From Torreya grandis (Eukaryota; Streptophyta; Pinopsida; Cupressales; Taxaceae), in NCBI GenBank assembly GCA_037957365.1, contig JARHVA010006313.1, forward strand, positions 714,501-778,500: a stretch of DNA of 64,000 nt, in the 5' to 3' direction. Positions 22,420 to 35,019 of this stretch are shown one piece after another. The position numbers were made by a program, and so were the translations under genes. Below the pieces are notes generated by a model, which searched no databases, had not been told where the DNA came from, and saw only the letters and a list, made by a program, of their open reading frames with translations. The stretch's first letter is position 1, and each line of letters begins with the position of its first letter.

Positions 22420-22674
22420 TTGGGTGCTTAGAATCATGCCACTAGCATGATCTCCCTTCTCAAAGCCCTTGGGATGATTGAAACAAACTAGTAATTTAAG
22501 GGACATCTTGATTGATTGGGATGATGTCGTATGGCATCATCCTACTTCTTCATGCCTCTAGATCAAATAGAATCCATAAGCATAGCCAAGACTAGGTGAG
22601 TTCCTATGTTCATTTCAGGTGGCATTATTTTATGGTTTTAGATTAGTTATAATGTAAAATAGAGGATTAGGACT

Positions 22675-22760
<86 letters not shown>

Positions 22761-22800
22761 TATGATCTTGCCATCTATCAAGATCCCATTACATCATGTT
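22420..22800. repeat. 88-bp minisatellite, second block with TA array inside
   Basis: Cores at about 22433 (atcatgccactagcatgat), 22521 (atgatgtcgtatggcatcat), 22609 (degenerate) and 22765 (atcttgccatctatcaagat). The first three are exactly 88 bp apart. The interval before the last is enlarged by the TA array. Confidence 0.65.
22677..22754. repeat. (TA)n microsatellite, 78 bp
   Basis: Uninterrupted TA run lying within the spacing of the 88-bp minisatellite. Confidence 0.95.
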
Positions 22801-25800
22801 TGTTGAAAATTCAAGGTGAGTAGGATTCCCCCAACATGTAATGAAATAGCAATAAGTTGATATCTAGTGGGACTTGAGCATATAAGTTACAACTATATAA
22901 TCCAAATTAGTGAGGATTAGATTCATGGAACACCCTTCCTAAGTAAGATACATGGGCCTCCACAAATAGAATCCATGCCTAAAATTGATGTCTTACTACT
23001 CATTTTTCTATTTAAGCCATTGAAACCCAAAAATGCAATTGTAAACCCACTCAAAATAACATGATCATGAATATTTTTTTATCCAAGTGACTAACATGAC
23101 CATGGGGCATAAATCTTATTAATATCAGGTACTCGAATTAACCATAAGATTTAGAATAGGCATTAAGATTGAGCTAGAGCACAAACAATAAGGGATCATC
23201 TTAACTAGGTATGGTCATGATTGAGTATAGGGTGACTAACTAGTTGGATTTAAGAGACCTTAAATGACTCTAACCACCCATAATTTAATTTAAAAATTAG
23301 TTACCATGGCCTTAATCTTGATTTAATTGGGATTGTGCATGGTTCATCTCAAATTTGAACAGAGGCAAGCACGTTTCACTAATGATTTCCAAAAAGTGGT
23401 CACATGGTGTGCATTATGACTCTGTGGACTAAGTGGCCTATATAAGACCAATTCTCTCTTGAAATGATGGTTGGTACATTTAGAATTAGAGTTATACTAG
23501 AGGGTTTGACAATTTTGGTTATTTTCTAATTTCTTATTTTCTTAGTGTAGATTCATTTTTAGTGTGAGATGGCATTTTTTGATGGTTTTTATGTAGTTCA
23601 TGTAAACATTGATGAATTTTAGTGTTGATTTTCATGAATTATCTGCTATATAGAAGCTTTGTAATTTATGTTCATTGAATCTACATGTTTGTGGTGGCTT
23701 TGTTTCACTCTTTTATGTAGCTTGTTATTCCTCAAACTATTACACCTTTGCTTTTTGGTTGTGTTATGTTGTCCAAATAAGGAGTGGTTTCTCAAATTGA
23801 TAGTATATTCAAGAGAACCATAATTTCCCTCATTGTAAATCAAATTAATCTTTATTTTATCCTTACCCTCTCTCTTTTTTGCTCTTTTTATATCTCTATT
23901 AGTTTATTTTTAGAGTGTAGTCTGAAGTGTAGTTAGTTGATCAAGATTTATCTAGACTATATGTTCATCAATTCATATGTATTTAATGCAATGCATTGTT
24001 AAAATCAATACACTATAGATAGGTGCCAACCAACAATTAGTCCATTAGAAATTTTTAACTAGTTAGTTATTCTAGACATAAGATATACCATAGTTTCTTT
24101 CATAATTATTAGATAATACTAACAACATGACCCTCATATGGAATATACTACATCAACCAAGATATCTGGTATGCCATGACCTGGTAGACAACAACCTTGG
24201 GGAAGTTTCTTCCATATTTTTTTCCTTTCAAGAGAGGTGGAAGGGAATAAAAAGGGGGAATCCTCATGAAATGAACCTTTCTTCTCCTTCCTTTCCCCTA
24301 TTTTGGTTTGGTTGTGCCAAACAAACCACCAACACCTACAAAGTAAACATACATTGACTATTTACACCACTACTCCTTGTTGTAAATTTGACATTTTTAA
24401 ATTTAAGTATTAATAAATGTAATCTTATTACACATTTTACATTTCAATATTACTTTTTGTCTTACTTTCCAATATATTATCTATATTCATTACATATTTG
24501 TATTAATAAAATCCAATTATCATAAAAAAGATAAAATGAATAATGTATAATCTCAAGTCTTATTTAACACACATTGTTGCAATAATGTTCCTAGAATACA
24601 AGTACCATTAAGGCATGTATTTTTAAGGTCTAGCATGACTTATGTATAATAAAATTTATAAATTTAGAATTTTATAAGTAATATTATGCACCCTATTAAT
24701 GTATTTATTATAACTATTGAGACTAATAAAACAAATACAGTTAAAAAAATATAAAGTTAATAGCAAATGATCTATTGAATATCTCATTTCCAACATATGT
24801 AATATTAATTGATTCATATACATTTCAAGAGATGAACACAATAAATCAACTCATTTGATCAATCAAATATAAATAAATAAGATGAATTTAATAAAAATAA
24901 TTCACTAACTAACTTAATATACATTATAATAAATGGATACAAAAATTATCTCAATCTTACACTTATATTTACAATGTTCTAATTACTACTATTTATTATA
25001 TTCCTATATCAAAACATACAACTACATATGTGCCAACATTCTTAGGTGTAGGCGCATCACAAGGATTCAAAAATATTAACATTCCTATTTTTACAAGGGA
25101 ATCTCACACACCTCCCTTGATTAATACACAAGGTCTACTATAAACTTCACCCAATGCACACTCTCTTGGGAAAACTAACATATCCATCCATGTTAAAGTG
25201 TTTCAACTATATCAAGGTTTATCTAAAGCTACTCACTCAATGGATTCTTATATTCTTCTTCATAATCCTTTAACACATGAAATAATTATTTATCCATTTT
25301 ATAATATTTTATAGCTCCCAAGATATAAATTTATGAAGGTAAAGGAGATAAGAAACACCTTCAATCACTCCATGTAGCATACTTGGATTATGTTTACATT
25401 AAAAAATACTCACTGACCTATTTTTAAGAAGCCTTAAAGATTATGCTTCATAATGGTTCTATGATCTTCCATAGTTTCAATTAGTTATAACTTAAACCCT
25501 TTGGGAAATTAGTTTTTAGCACACTTTTATATCATCATCAGTGAAAAAATATCTTATGCAAAACTTTCTAAACTCTATCAAGGATCAAACAAGCCAATCA
25601 GTGAGAATGTTATGTAGTATACAAGCATGCTAGATAATATGACATACTTTATGGCAAAGAAAGAATTACAAGATATCTTCCCACAAAGATTTTTTTCACC
25701 ACTTAATGAATCAATCATGTTTTATAAATAGAATATTTTAATGAGTTATGTCATATAGTTAATATAATATAATTTAATATTATCACATTTAATAAGATAA

Positions 25801-26039
25801 ACTATGTACCAAGTGTTCCATCTACTTCAAATATCAATTTTCAAAGAAACAAAAATTACAAGGTAAAATCTAATTAAATAATGAATGAAGTGAAAGTAAC
25901 AATAAACATAATATCCCAACCATCAAATAATCTTCAATTAATAACTACACCAAAGAGATAATTTACAAGGTTTTCATAACCTCCTCATGTCTTACATAAA
26001 TTACATGATTATGGTCTCATATCTTGTCCTCTACCATTC
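22801..26039. other. No gene seen
   Basis: AT-rich DNA without a recognisable domain on either strand. Open stretches at 23646-23843, 24127-24357 and 24656-24841 have no family resemblance, and their codon use is that of the background. Part of 25.9-26.04 kb may be the upstream gag of the next fragment. Confidence 0.5.
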
Positions 26040-26800
26040 AATATTTATTTGACAAAGATTCGACCTAAGGGATTTGACATTAATGCATATTGTGATTATC
26101 ATAGGTGCTTTGGGAATTCTAAAAATAAGTGTTTCAAGATAATGTATAAGATACAAGATCTCATCGATGATAATACTATTGAGCTATTCACACTCATAGA
26201 GGAAGTTAGACCACATCAAAATGACAATGAAAATCTAAAAATATTCATTAATCATTACAAATCATGAAAATTTAGAGAATATAGATAATTTATAGTACAT
26301 CATGTGTACAATGTGTGTCCTTCTCCTAAGACATATGAGCATCCAAAAGATGAAAAAAAAAATTCTGGCACATTAACATAATGTTTAGTGATAACATTTG
26401 ATGATAGTGAAATCAATGACGATGATGCAGAGAGACATGCACTTTTTATTCAATCTTACATTAAAAATAAACTTATACATAGTGTCATAATTCATAATGG
26501 GTTAAGTGAAAATGCATGTATAATGACACTCAATCATAGTATTGGATACAAAGAGCAATATCTTCAAGATACATCAAGAGTATTCAAAAAATTTGATGGA
26601 CATATACTAAATAAATATAGTTAGGAATATAATGCTACCTCTTCAAATGAGTTTAGCATAGGGGTCTTTAATATGTTATTAGGATACCCTTAGATGCAAG
26701 ATATTTGGGGAATACCATAAAAATTGCATATATTTATAAAGTACATGCATTGCAATCAAGTGTTAAAATTTATTTTGCATTCAATATCATTACCCTTTAT
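26040..26800 (+). pseudogene. Gag-protease fragment, same family as the minus-strand element
   Basis: The frame at 26049-26267 carries KGFDINAYCDYHRCFGN then IQDLIDD, the Cys/His segment at the end of gag. The frame at 26388-26624 carries TFDDSEINDDD, ERHALFIQSYI and VIIHNGLSENACIMTLN, the protease start with its active-site DSG replaced by HNG. After frameshifts NMLLGYP and IHNGQV-like remnants follow to about 26750. The motif order and wording closely parallel the minus-strand element at 11290-10790 (SYI, HSVII, CxMTL shared). No LTR could be paired. Inactive. Confidence 0.75.
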
Positions 26801-27439
26801 AATTAATGGTAACTCTTCCTCCCCCACTACCACCATAGTTGGTTATAGCACCTAATCAACTGCATAGTTTAGAATCATTTTTTTTACCTATACATAATAG
26901 ATTTATATAGTTAGTTTAAAGTAAATTGGTACACACTCTTAAAATCCAAGGCTCATATGAAAGAGAGGTGATTTGAAAAGAAATTGCCTCAAACCAAGAT
27001 TTCAGTTGATTGTTCTAATTTTTTTTTAAAGTGAATTCAATCAGAAAGGTGACTATATAATCTTGGTATTATGACATAATATGAAACTACTTCCAGATAG
27101 GTCCTCTATAAGTGTATGGTAATGTAGGTCATTCAAATTTTTTAACTATAGACTTTTCCCATGTGATTATAATTGACCATTTATAGATTAAGAAATGTAA
27201 ATTGGTATTTTGAATATGAAAAATCAAAGGCATAATTAGAAAATATTCCTAGACATGACCACTTTATAAAGATAGGAATTCAATCTACTCAAGTACATTA
27301 ACCATATACTTATCCATTATTATTTTTCATTGTATCAAGCACAACTGAAGAAGTGCCTTGTAGAATTGTTAATCCTCCAAAAAAAAAATTCATAATTACT
27401 ATTATTTTTTATATTCATATATCAACACCTAAATTTATG
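26801..27439. other. No gene seen
   Basis: AT-rich sequence between the protease remnant and the direct repeat. It contains no reverse transcriptase motif, so the gag-protease fragment again seems to lack pol beyond protease. Confidence 0.4.
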
Positions 27440-28150
27440 TGTGCCTTTATCTAACATGAAAATGTCTCATTTTGGATATGTAGGTAGCAGTCAATCATGA
27501 AAAGGGGTGACTAAGGTTAGCTCAACCCATTTTACTCCAATATTTTTTGTAGGTTTCCAATCTATCAAATTACCATTATATTTTTTAGTAAGAAAATAAG
27601 ATAAACAAATATTTTTGTGTGGTATAATCTAATTTTTTTTAATCTTATATTACTTATCATAGGTGGATGTAGAAGGAATAATAATCATTTTTTGTCATAG
27701 TCAACTAAGAAAAGTACACTATCAATGGACTCAAATTGCCTACATTATTTTTTACTATATTATTCATATCTAATAATTTTCTCTGATTCTACCTTTGATC
27801 TGTAACAGTCAAAATCCTACATTCTTTGTCTTCCTCTATTAGTCATCAATTATAGTCAACTGGGAAAAGTTAATGGTCAATGGATTCAAATGGTCTATGT
27901 TATCATCTAATTATAATGGACCTATCTAGAACTAGTTTTATATTATGTGATTAATACTAACCCTGTTTAATCATCTTTGTTACTAATTTTCACTATCATA
28001 TATTTAGGACAATATTAAGCTAAGTTGTTTTCTTTCTAGTGTTTTCCAAAAATAGTAGTTTTCTCTATTTATAAATTGACAAAACAAGAATAATTGATTA
28101 TTATACACATTTATAATTATGATATTGTCTAGTTTTACACATATTATAAC
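27440..28150 (+). repeat. Direct repeat, left copy (LTR candidate)
   Basis: Aligns with about 31590-32150: shared landmarks include taggtagca, cttcctctattagtcatcaa with ttatagtcaa, gtgttttccaaaaata, and gattattatacacat. The left copy is longer because it carries an internal duplication (27695-27750 versus 27850-27905). Same orientation as the right copy. Terminal TG/CA and target duplication could not be fixed. Confidence 0.6.
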
Positions 28151-31100
28151 AAAAAAATATATATTATTTTATTGAAAATAAGGTAAAACATGTTGGTGAA
28201 CCTACTGCATTCAAATTCAATCCCTCAAATATTTTAACATGTTCTACAATGAACACAACCAATGAGATCATCCACTTATATGACAAAATCCTTAAAATAT
28301 TGCACCTTATTAAGCTACAAATTATATAAAATATTCTACAAATATTGATCATGAAAGTTATGTTATAATGCATAATGCCTTTTCAAATTCACATATATCT
28401 ACATGTTTCCCTTTTCATCCATGAAAAGTTATTTTCAACATCTATCATTTATGCATGACCTATGGTCCTCCCATTTATGGGATTCTAGGATATTTTCCTT
28501 TTCAAAAAATCAAAATTCAAAAAATTAAAAAAAAAAATCAAAATAAAAAAAATCATAAAAAAATATTGCAAAGATATAAAAGCATTCAAAACAATTTCAA
28601 AAAAAATTAAAACTTGAGCATGACATAAGATGTTAAATTAATTATTTGCATATGTCATTTATCACATATTTTTGTAGATATAATATTATTTATCAAAATT
28701 TCATGCATTTTGTGAGGTATATAAGTGTGATTTAGGACACATTATATATGTATTCTTAGTTTCTAAATTGACTTCTACCTACTAGTCATGCCTATGTTGG
28801 GGACATCTAATTCTACATGTTACATTATAACAATTTATATTTTTCTATGACCTCAAATGCATGTCAATCTACAAATTTTACAAGTGTCTTTATATATACT
28901 CATATCTATAATTTTTTTACATGGATATGTTATTTCGTTATGTCATACATATTGATGAAATAAACTAGATTTTCCCTTATTTATGCTCCTTATATTCTGT
29001 TTACTTTCTCACATAATAGGCTAATACATTTATTTATTATTGTGTGTGATCTTTGGACCTTATATTAAAATTTCTTAAATATCTCTAGGATATATGTGCT
29101 TGGTATCTATGGAATGTGAACATGTCAATTATGTGTGTCCTTTGGCCCTTTGTGTGTGATACTCTCTTGTGCAACATTTGAACATGTCATTTTCTTGAGT
29201 CCCTTGGCCCCATATTTTATACAACATTTTAACATGTCCCATATTTTCAACATTCATAATTTCCTTTGTATGTGATTGTTGGCTTTGTTTTTTATGTCAT
29301 ATTTACTTCCATTGTATACGACCCTTAGCCTTATTATGTGAGATTACGTGACACTGTGTGTTTTTATATTTTTTATTGTTGAGATTGATTAGTGGTGTTA
29401 AGCTAAATATCATTAACTTTAATTGCATATTATACTTCAAATATATTTATTCTACTTCATGATTAATTGGTAAATCTATCTAGATATGAAAATTTTATGC
29501 CTCACATTCAATATGTTACATAAATGTTTCAATTACAATTATATGTCTATGATGACATACTCTCCACACAATGACATAATTAACCCATGATAATATATTT
29601 ATCACTTGATATAGTTAACTAATCTTTTGAGATGAGTGACTTACAGGCGACATCCCTCATCTAAAAAATGGGTATCATAATGGACATATCTTAGAGATCC
29701 AAGCCTCTTAGAAATGATAATAATTAGAGTTAGCATAGAGTGAAATTTTAAAAAATACCACATATAGGTTTTGAAAGATTCAAACTAATGAAAAAATAAA
29801 ATTCTATAATAGATTAAAGTTTTCAAAGAGTCATAATACTTCAAGGATAAAACATATTGTATATATTTTCATATTATGGGGGAATATGATAGGTATATGT
29901 ACTAACTTATTTAAACTCAAAGTACATATTGATACACTTGAATTCATAGGCATGGGCATATGAAATAATAGTTACAAGATCAAAATTATAGGTTAAAAAC
30001 ATAATTACAAATGATCATATATGTGCATAAAATTCTATATCACTTGGCATATATTCATAGGGCATGGTACTCATTCATGTTCAATCTTATTTAATTTTTA
30101 AATTTCAAATTTTAATTTTTTTAAATTAGCATTATACTTTTTCACACACACATCTTCAAAATTTAAAATTCAAAAATAAAAAATGTTTATTTCAAATAAA
30201 ATATATAAGAAATTCATTCATGATTAGGATCATGAATATTTTTCAATCTATTTTGATTATGAAAAGAGAATATATATTTGTCTGTAGTGGTGTGATTCAA
30301 ATCTATTGCAAGAAATGTACATTGAGGTTTTAAAACATTCAATAGCCATGGAATTACTTCTATTAAACCCCTTGTGTGGTTCAATATTCTATTGTGGGTA
30401 ATGTATGTTCAATCCAAATAACACTCAACATCATTGGTATCACTTCTATTGAACCCACTGTAGTTCCACATTTATGTATGAGTACATTAGATATTATTCC
30501 TCATTAATGAGAGTTACAATAATGCATCTATATAACTGAATGACTTGATTTTATAAAAATAAATTATGACTTGATCACTCTCAATCCCTCATTAGTTCAA
30601 ATTATCTAGGAACTTTAACAAAGGGGCTCAGTTCTCCATCATATATTACAAGTTTATATGCAATTTGGTTTCACCTACATATAGGTGTACTCTTTTCATT
30701 GCTCTCTTTTCCATTTTTTAATTTTCAAAACTCATTTAATTTTTAAATTCAAATTAGACAATTGAGTATTTCATGTGTTATTTTAGGATTTGACAAATTT
30801 GAGTTCCCTATCCAATTGGAGTATCCTCTAAAAATATATATATATACACTCTTAGGTTCAATTATTTATCTTTTACTCTATCAATTCCATTACTAAATCA
30901 AGGGGGTAGACACATAAATATAGTTAGAGGTTCTTGACAATGCAAATTAATCACACATCATAAATCACATGACTTTCACCCAAATACATCACTCTTATTT
31001 TCCATTTCTATAATACTTTTACCTATATACGATACCAACCCTTTATTGGTTGTCACTACTACACAAAAAATTTAAATTCAGATGTACAAGTAGTTCAAAA

Positions 31101-31589
31101 TCACCCTCAAACTATCTCCAACCAAGGACATTTATCCCAAATCTTTTAGTATAGGCCTATCATAGGTAGATAGGATCATTATCATGCTTATGTCCATATA
31201 ATATGATTACATCCCATTTAAAATAATGACTACTTTCAAAATTTGAAATCAATATTTTAGGTCTTCTGTAACATTTCATAGGGTTAGATAAATGAAATTA
31301 TCAAAAGGTTCACCTATAAAAACACATCAAATGACATTCATTATTCCCACTTGTTATTCACTTGGTTCAAACTTTTCCACTATTACACATTAAGAAAATA
31401 TGACTTGTTCTTTCCAAATTCAATATCTTTCATAAGGATAAAAAATAAACCAAGTCTAAATAACCCAAATCAAGTCAATATCTATCATTATCAAGTATAA
31501 AGGCCATATTTATAGTTACATACACATAGTTAACAAGTGCAATTGTACATTCACTACAGGTTTGAGAACTACATGGGATTGATTTCCCT
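28151..31589. other. Noncoding stretch between the two direct repeats
   Basis: About 3.4 kb of AT-rich DNA with no domain on either strand. The minus-strand open stretch at 28164-28373 has no resemblance to known families. Several short phrases recur around 29050-29340 (for example variants of aacatgtca and ttggcccttt). If the flanking repeats are LTRs, this is the internal region of a non-coding element. Confidence 0.45.
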
Positions 31590-32150
31590 CCTTAGAACAT
31601 TGGATTTATAGGTAGCATCAAATCATCAAGAAGAGATTGAGGTCATCTCAACCTATTAAATCCTCCTATTTTTATATGTTTTCAAAATATAAAATTACCC
31701 TTAAGGTTTCAAATACAAAATAAGAGAAATAACAAATTTTGTGTTGCATAATCTAAATTGTGATATCTTATATTCCATAGAATACACATGAATTTATTTG
31801 CCTTCCTCTATTATTCATCAATTATAGTCAATAAGGACAACTCCATAAGCAATGGACTCAGATGTATTTCATTTATCATCCACTTATAGTGAACCTATAT
31901 AGGATTAGTCAGATATTATGTTTTTAACATTGAGATTGTATAGTCAACTCTCTTACTGATTTTTAGTGTCATACATTCAAGGTAGTCATTTGAAATCTTA
32001 AATTGAACTAAAATAAAATTATTCCTACTGTTTTCCAAAAATATCATTTTTATATATTTAACAATTATAAAAATAAAAATTATTGATTATTGTACATATA
32101 TAACATTTTGATAGACTTTATTTTTACACCTATTAGAACAAATTACATTA
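31590..32150 (+). repeat. Direct repeat, right copy (LTR candidate)
   Basis: Pairs with 27440-28150. Just before it, 31567-31590 reads tgagaactacatgggattga, a phrase I associate with the 3' half of plant Ty3 LTRs. The Athila-like protease starts less than 500 bp downstream, so this could be the 5' LTR of that element with gag deleted. Confidence 0.6.
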
Positions 32151-32629
32151 TACTATTATTTATAAATTATATCAAAAAAGTATATGAAAATTAGTGGTTT
32201 GGAAACCATAAAAGAGGTTACATAATAGCCACTCACACACTATTTACATAATAATCAAGGTGATTGCACAACCTCCACCTTGAAAATAGTCATCATTCTA
32301 ATATGTATGAAAACTCCATCCATTTATAGAGTTGAAATTTATTGTCACTATGAAGATGTCTAGATCACTTCCTTACTAACTCTACCATTGTATCATATTT
32401 GATTTGATGTTTTGAATAATAAATTGCTTATAATAGTATCTTGAAATCATGAATTACATATAGTTGGTCATAGTGGAAACATACAACATACATGAATAGT
32501 AAATGAGAATCAAAACTTGGATCATAATATCCTCAAACTATCCATGGTTTTTTATAATTGGCTAATATTATGTTAGGGAACATTGTTCCTCTCAAATACT
32601 CTAACTCAAGAAGTTCAGTTGTCTATGCA

Positions 32630-33003
32630 TATATCTCATGGATCCTCATACAAAAAAATAATTGATCTAGGAGTTGTTATTGATTTCATGAATAAATATA
32701 CCATATAAAAAAAATCTAAAAGGTCTTTGACAAACCCCAGTTATTCTCCAAATGGAAAATGCATATATTATTCAACATGAAGGGGTGATGAAAGACCTTG
32801 TCATATATTTTGATTCATAAAAGTACCCAGTTACCTTTATGGTCTTTTAGATAAAGGCTAGTTTAGGTGGATATACCCTCATCCTAGGAAAACATTTACT
32901 AACAACAACAAATGCTTATATAAGCTACAGTTCTAGGAAAATGGTAATCTCCAAAGGGAATAAAACCAATAAATTGGTATTTTACCCTCATGCCCAACCC
33001 TAG
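32630..33003 (+). pseudogene. Protease remnant
   Basis: The active-site strand reads IIDLGVVIDFM at about 32655-32690, with L in place of the usual T/S of the D-[ST]-G triad. The second half has LILGKHLLTTTNAYISY (about 32880-32935; usual form LILGRPWLAT.DA.I) and ends with LVFYPHAQP near 33000. Frames shift between the halves. D and G are kept; activity is excluded by the breaks. Confidence 0.7.
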
Positions 33004-33481
33004 ATATAAACCAAATAAACTAGCTTAGATGGAGATAAAATACATTTCCCACATCCCTATCTAATATATCCTTACCATTGAGTAAATCTTGTCATTAAAG
33101 GAATCAAATGAGATAATAATAAATTCAAACTCTAAACAAAATTTGTATGATTAAGACTAAATTGTGGATATCATTTTACACATATTGATTTCCTTATAAA
33201 ACATATATTTCCATATGATCTAGAAAATACCACTAATGAAATTTTTATATTTCACCAACTCTTACCACACAAGTGCATCCTACCTAATTTTTTAGTTGTT
33301 ATTAAGTCTATGGTATCACTCTTTAAGGTAATTTAGATCTGATTAGGCCAATCATGCAATATAAGTAATCAACTGACACCTTAGCAACAACATGAACTAG
33401 TTTACATACTCCAAATGAATAAAAATCCCTTTGGATGGAGTATAATGATATGAAATATATACACCAATATTTATACACCCA

Positions 33482-33483
<2 letters not shown>

Positions 33484-33534
<51 letters not shown>
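33484..33534. repeat. (TA)n microsatellite, 51 bp
   Basis: Uninterrupted TA run between the protease and reverse transcriptase remnants of the Athila-like pol. Confidence 0.95.
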
Positions 33535-33537
<3 letters not shown>

Positions 33538-33649
33538 TTAAGCCTATCCATCAACCTCAAGGGTAGATAAATCCTATTGTCTGGTAAATTGTTAAATCAT
33601 AGCTACAAAAGATCCTCAATTCATAAATCATCTACCCCATATCTAATAT

Positions 33650-34220
33650 TAAATGGGTTTATCCACTCCTAATTATACCAAATAAAGTTGGTAAATAACA
33701 TATTTGTGTGGATAATAGGTAACTTAACCTTGCTACTAATTAGGAAAACTTTCCTCTACCATAAATTGACCAAGTCATATCCAACCTTTATAGAAGGAAG
33801 TAAATTTTATTCATTGATGTTTTAGTGGATACAATCAAATCATAACTCCATAAAAAATCCAAGAAAAACCTACCTTCGCATGTCCTTTTGAAACATATTC
33901 ATATTGCATCCTCCCCTTCAGACAATGTAATGCTCTAACCACCTTTCAAATGGATATTATAAGAATTATTTCTTATACTTATCACAATTAGGTATAAATT
34001 TAAATGGATGATTCTATATTCTATGGATATTCCTATGAAGAAACCATAAACAATCTAGAAAAATTTATTGGTCATTACCAATAAAATATCCTCTCATTAA
34101 CTCATGAGAAATTCTATATGCTAATGATGAAAGGTATTGTATTATGACATCATATCTCACCCTAAGAAATATAATTAGACCTAGCTAAGATAAAATTTTA
34201 TTAAAAAATACTCATATAAT
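33650..34220 (+). pseudogene. Reverse transcriptase remnant
   Basis: Motifs in order: VYPLLIIPNKVGK (about 33654), CVDNR plus stop plus LN (about 33693), ENFPLP and IDQVISNL (about 33743-33775), TFACPFETYSY with ILPFRQCNALTTFQ (about 33880-33945), and MDDS at 34004-34015 where a functional enzyme has a DD pair after M. The two aspartates are still present. EETINNLEKF and HHISPKE follow, typical of Ty3 RTs. Several frame changes occur. Confidence 0.78.
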
Positions 34221-34389
34221 AAAAACAAAAAGATGTTAGGAGTTGTCATCAGTATGATGGCTATTATAGACATTTTAATAAATATTTCAATAAAATTGCA
34301 TCTCTTTTATTTGTTTTGTTAACAAAATATGTTGATTTTAACTAGACTAATGAGTACCAACAATATTTTTAGTCTCTTAAATATATTAT

Positions 34390-34900
34390 ATTATCAACAT
34401 TTGTGCTAAGAGGACCAGATTGGAAGCTACATTTCCATATCCATGTAAATGCATTTTATATAACACTTGGGATTATCCTTGGAAAAAATACATCTAGTTG
34501 AACTATGTTATCTACTTTTTTTTAATAATCTCTTAGGTCCAAATCTCAACTATAGGGTAAAAACAATATAATTTATTACCATAATATATGTTATCAATAA
34601 ATTTAGTCATTATGTCACTAGATATCATGTATTCATACATATATATCATTCAAAAATTAAATATTTAATGAATAAACTAGTAATAAATTATTTAATTATC
34701 ATACAAATATTACTACTTCAATAATTTGATATAACATTATAGATAAACTTGGAAAGGATATCATAGTTTCATATTTTCTCTCCTACCTAATATCTAATGA
34801 GTAAAATATACTTGTTGATGAAGTTTTTGTAGTTTAAAATGTATACTTTTTTAAATAATAACACCTTACTTTACATATATTTATAATTATTTGGTTGCAA
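34390..34900 (+). pseudogene. RNase H remnant
   Basis: LRGPDWKLHFHIHVNAFYITLGIILG (in three short parts: GPDW, HVNAFY, LGIILG) near 34408-34480 corresponds to the first strand of Ty3 RNase H, in which the catalytic CDASD has become VNAFY. Later parts are barely readable. It follows the RT directly. Confidence 0.6.
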
Positions 34901-35019
34901 GTGGACTTCCATATATGTTTTTCATTAAAGGAAAATCATAACCTAGTTTTCATAGAGGTCACTTTTCCTAGATATAGGGATATCTATTTTATGTAGGTTC
35001 TAACTTAGTCATGCATTAG

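Noticed and set aside
31049..31075. cactactacacaaaaaa, like the end of a CACTA transposon
   Set aside because: No matching inverted end, no 3-bp target duplication and no transposase were found; a single short match is not enough.
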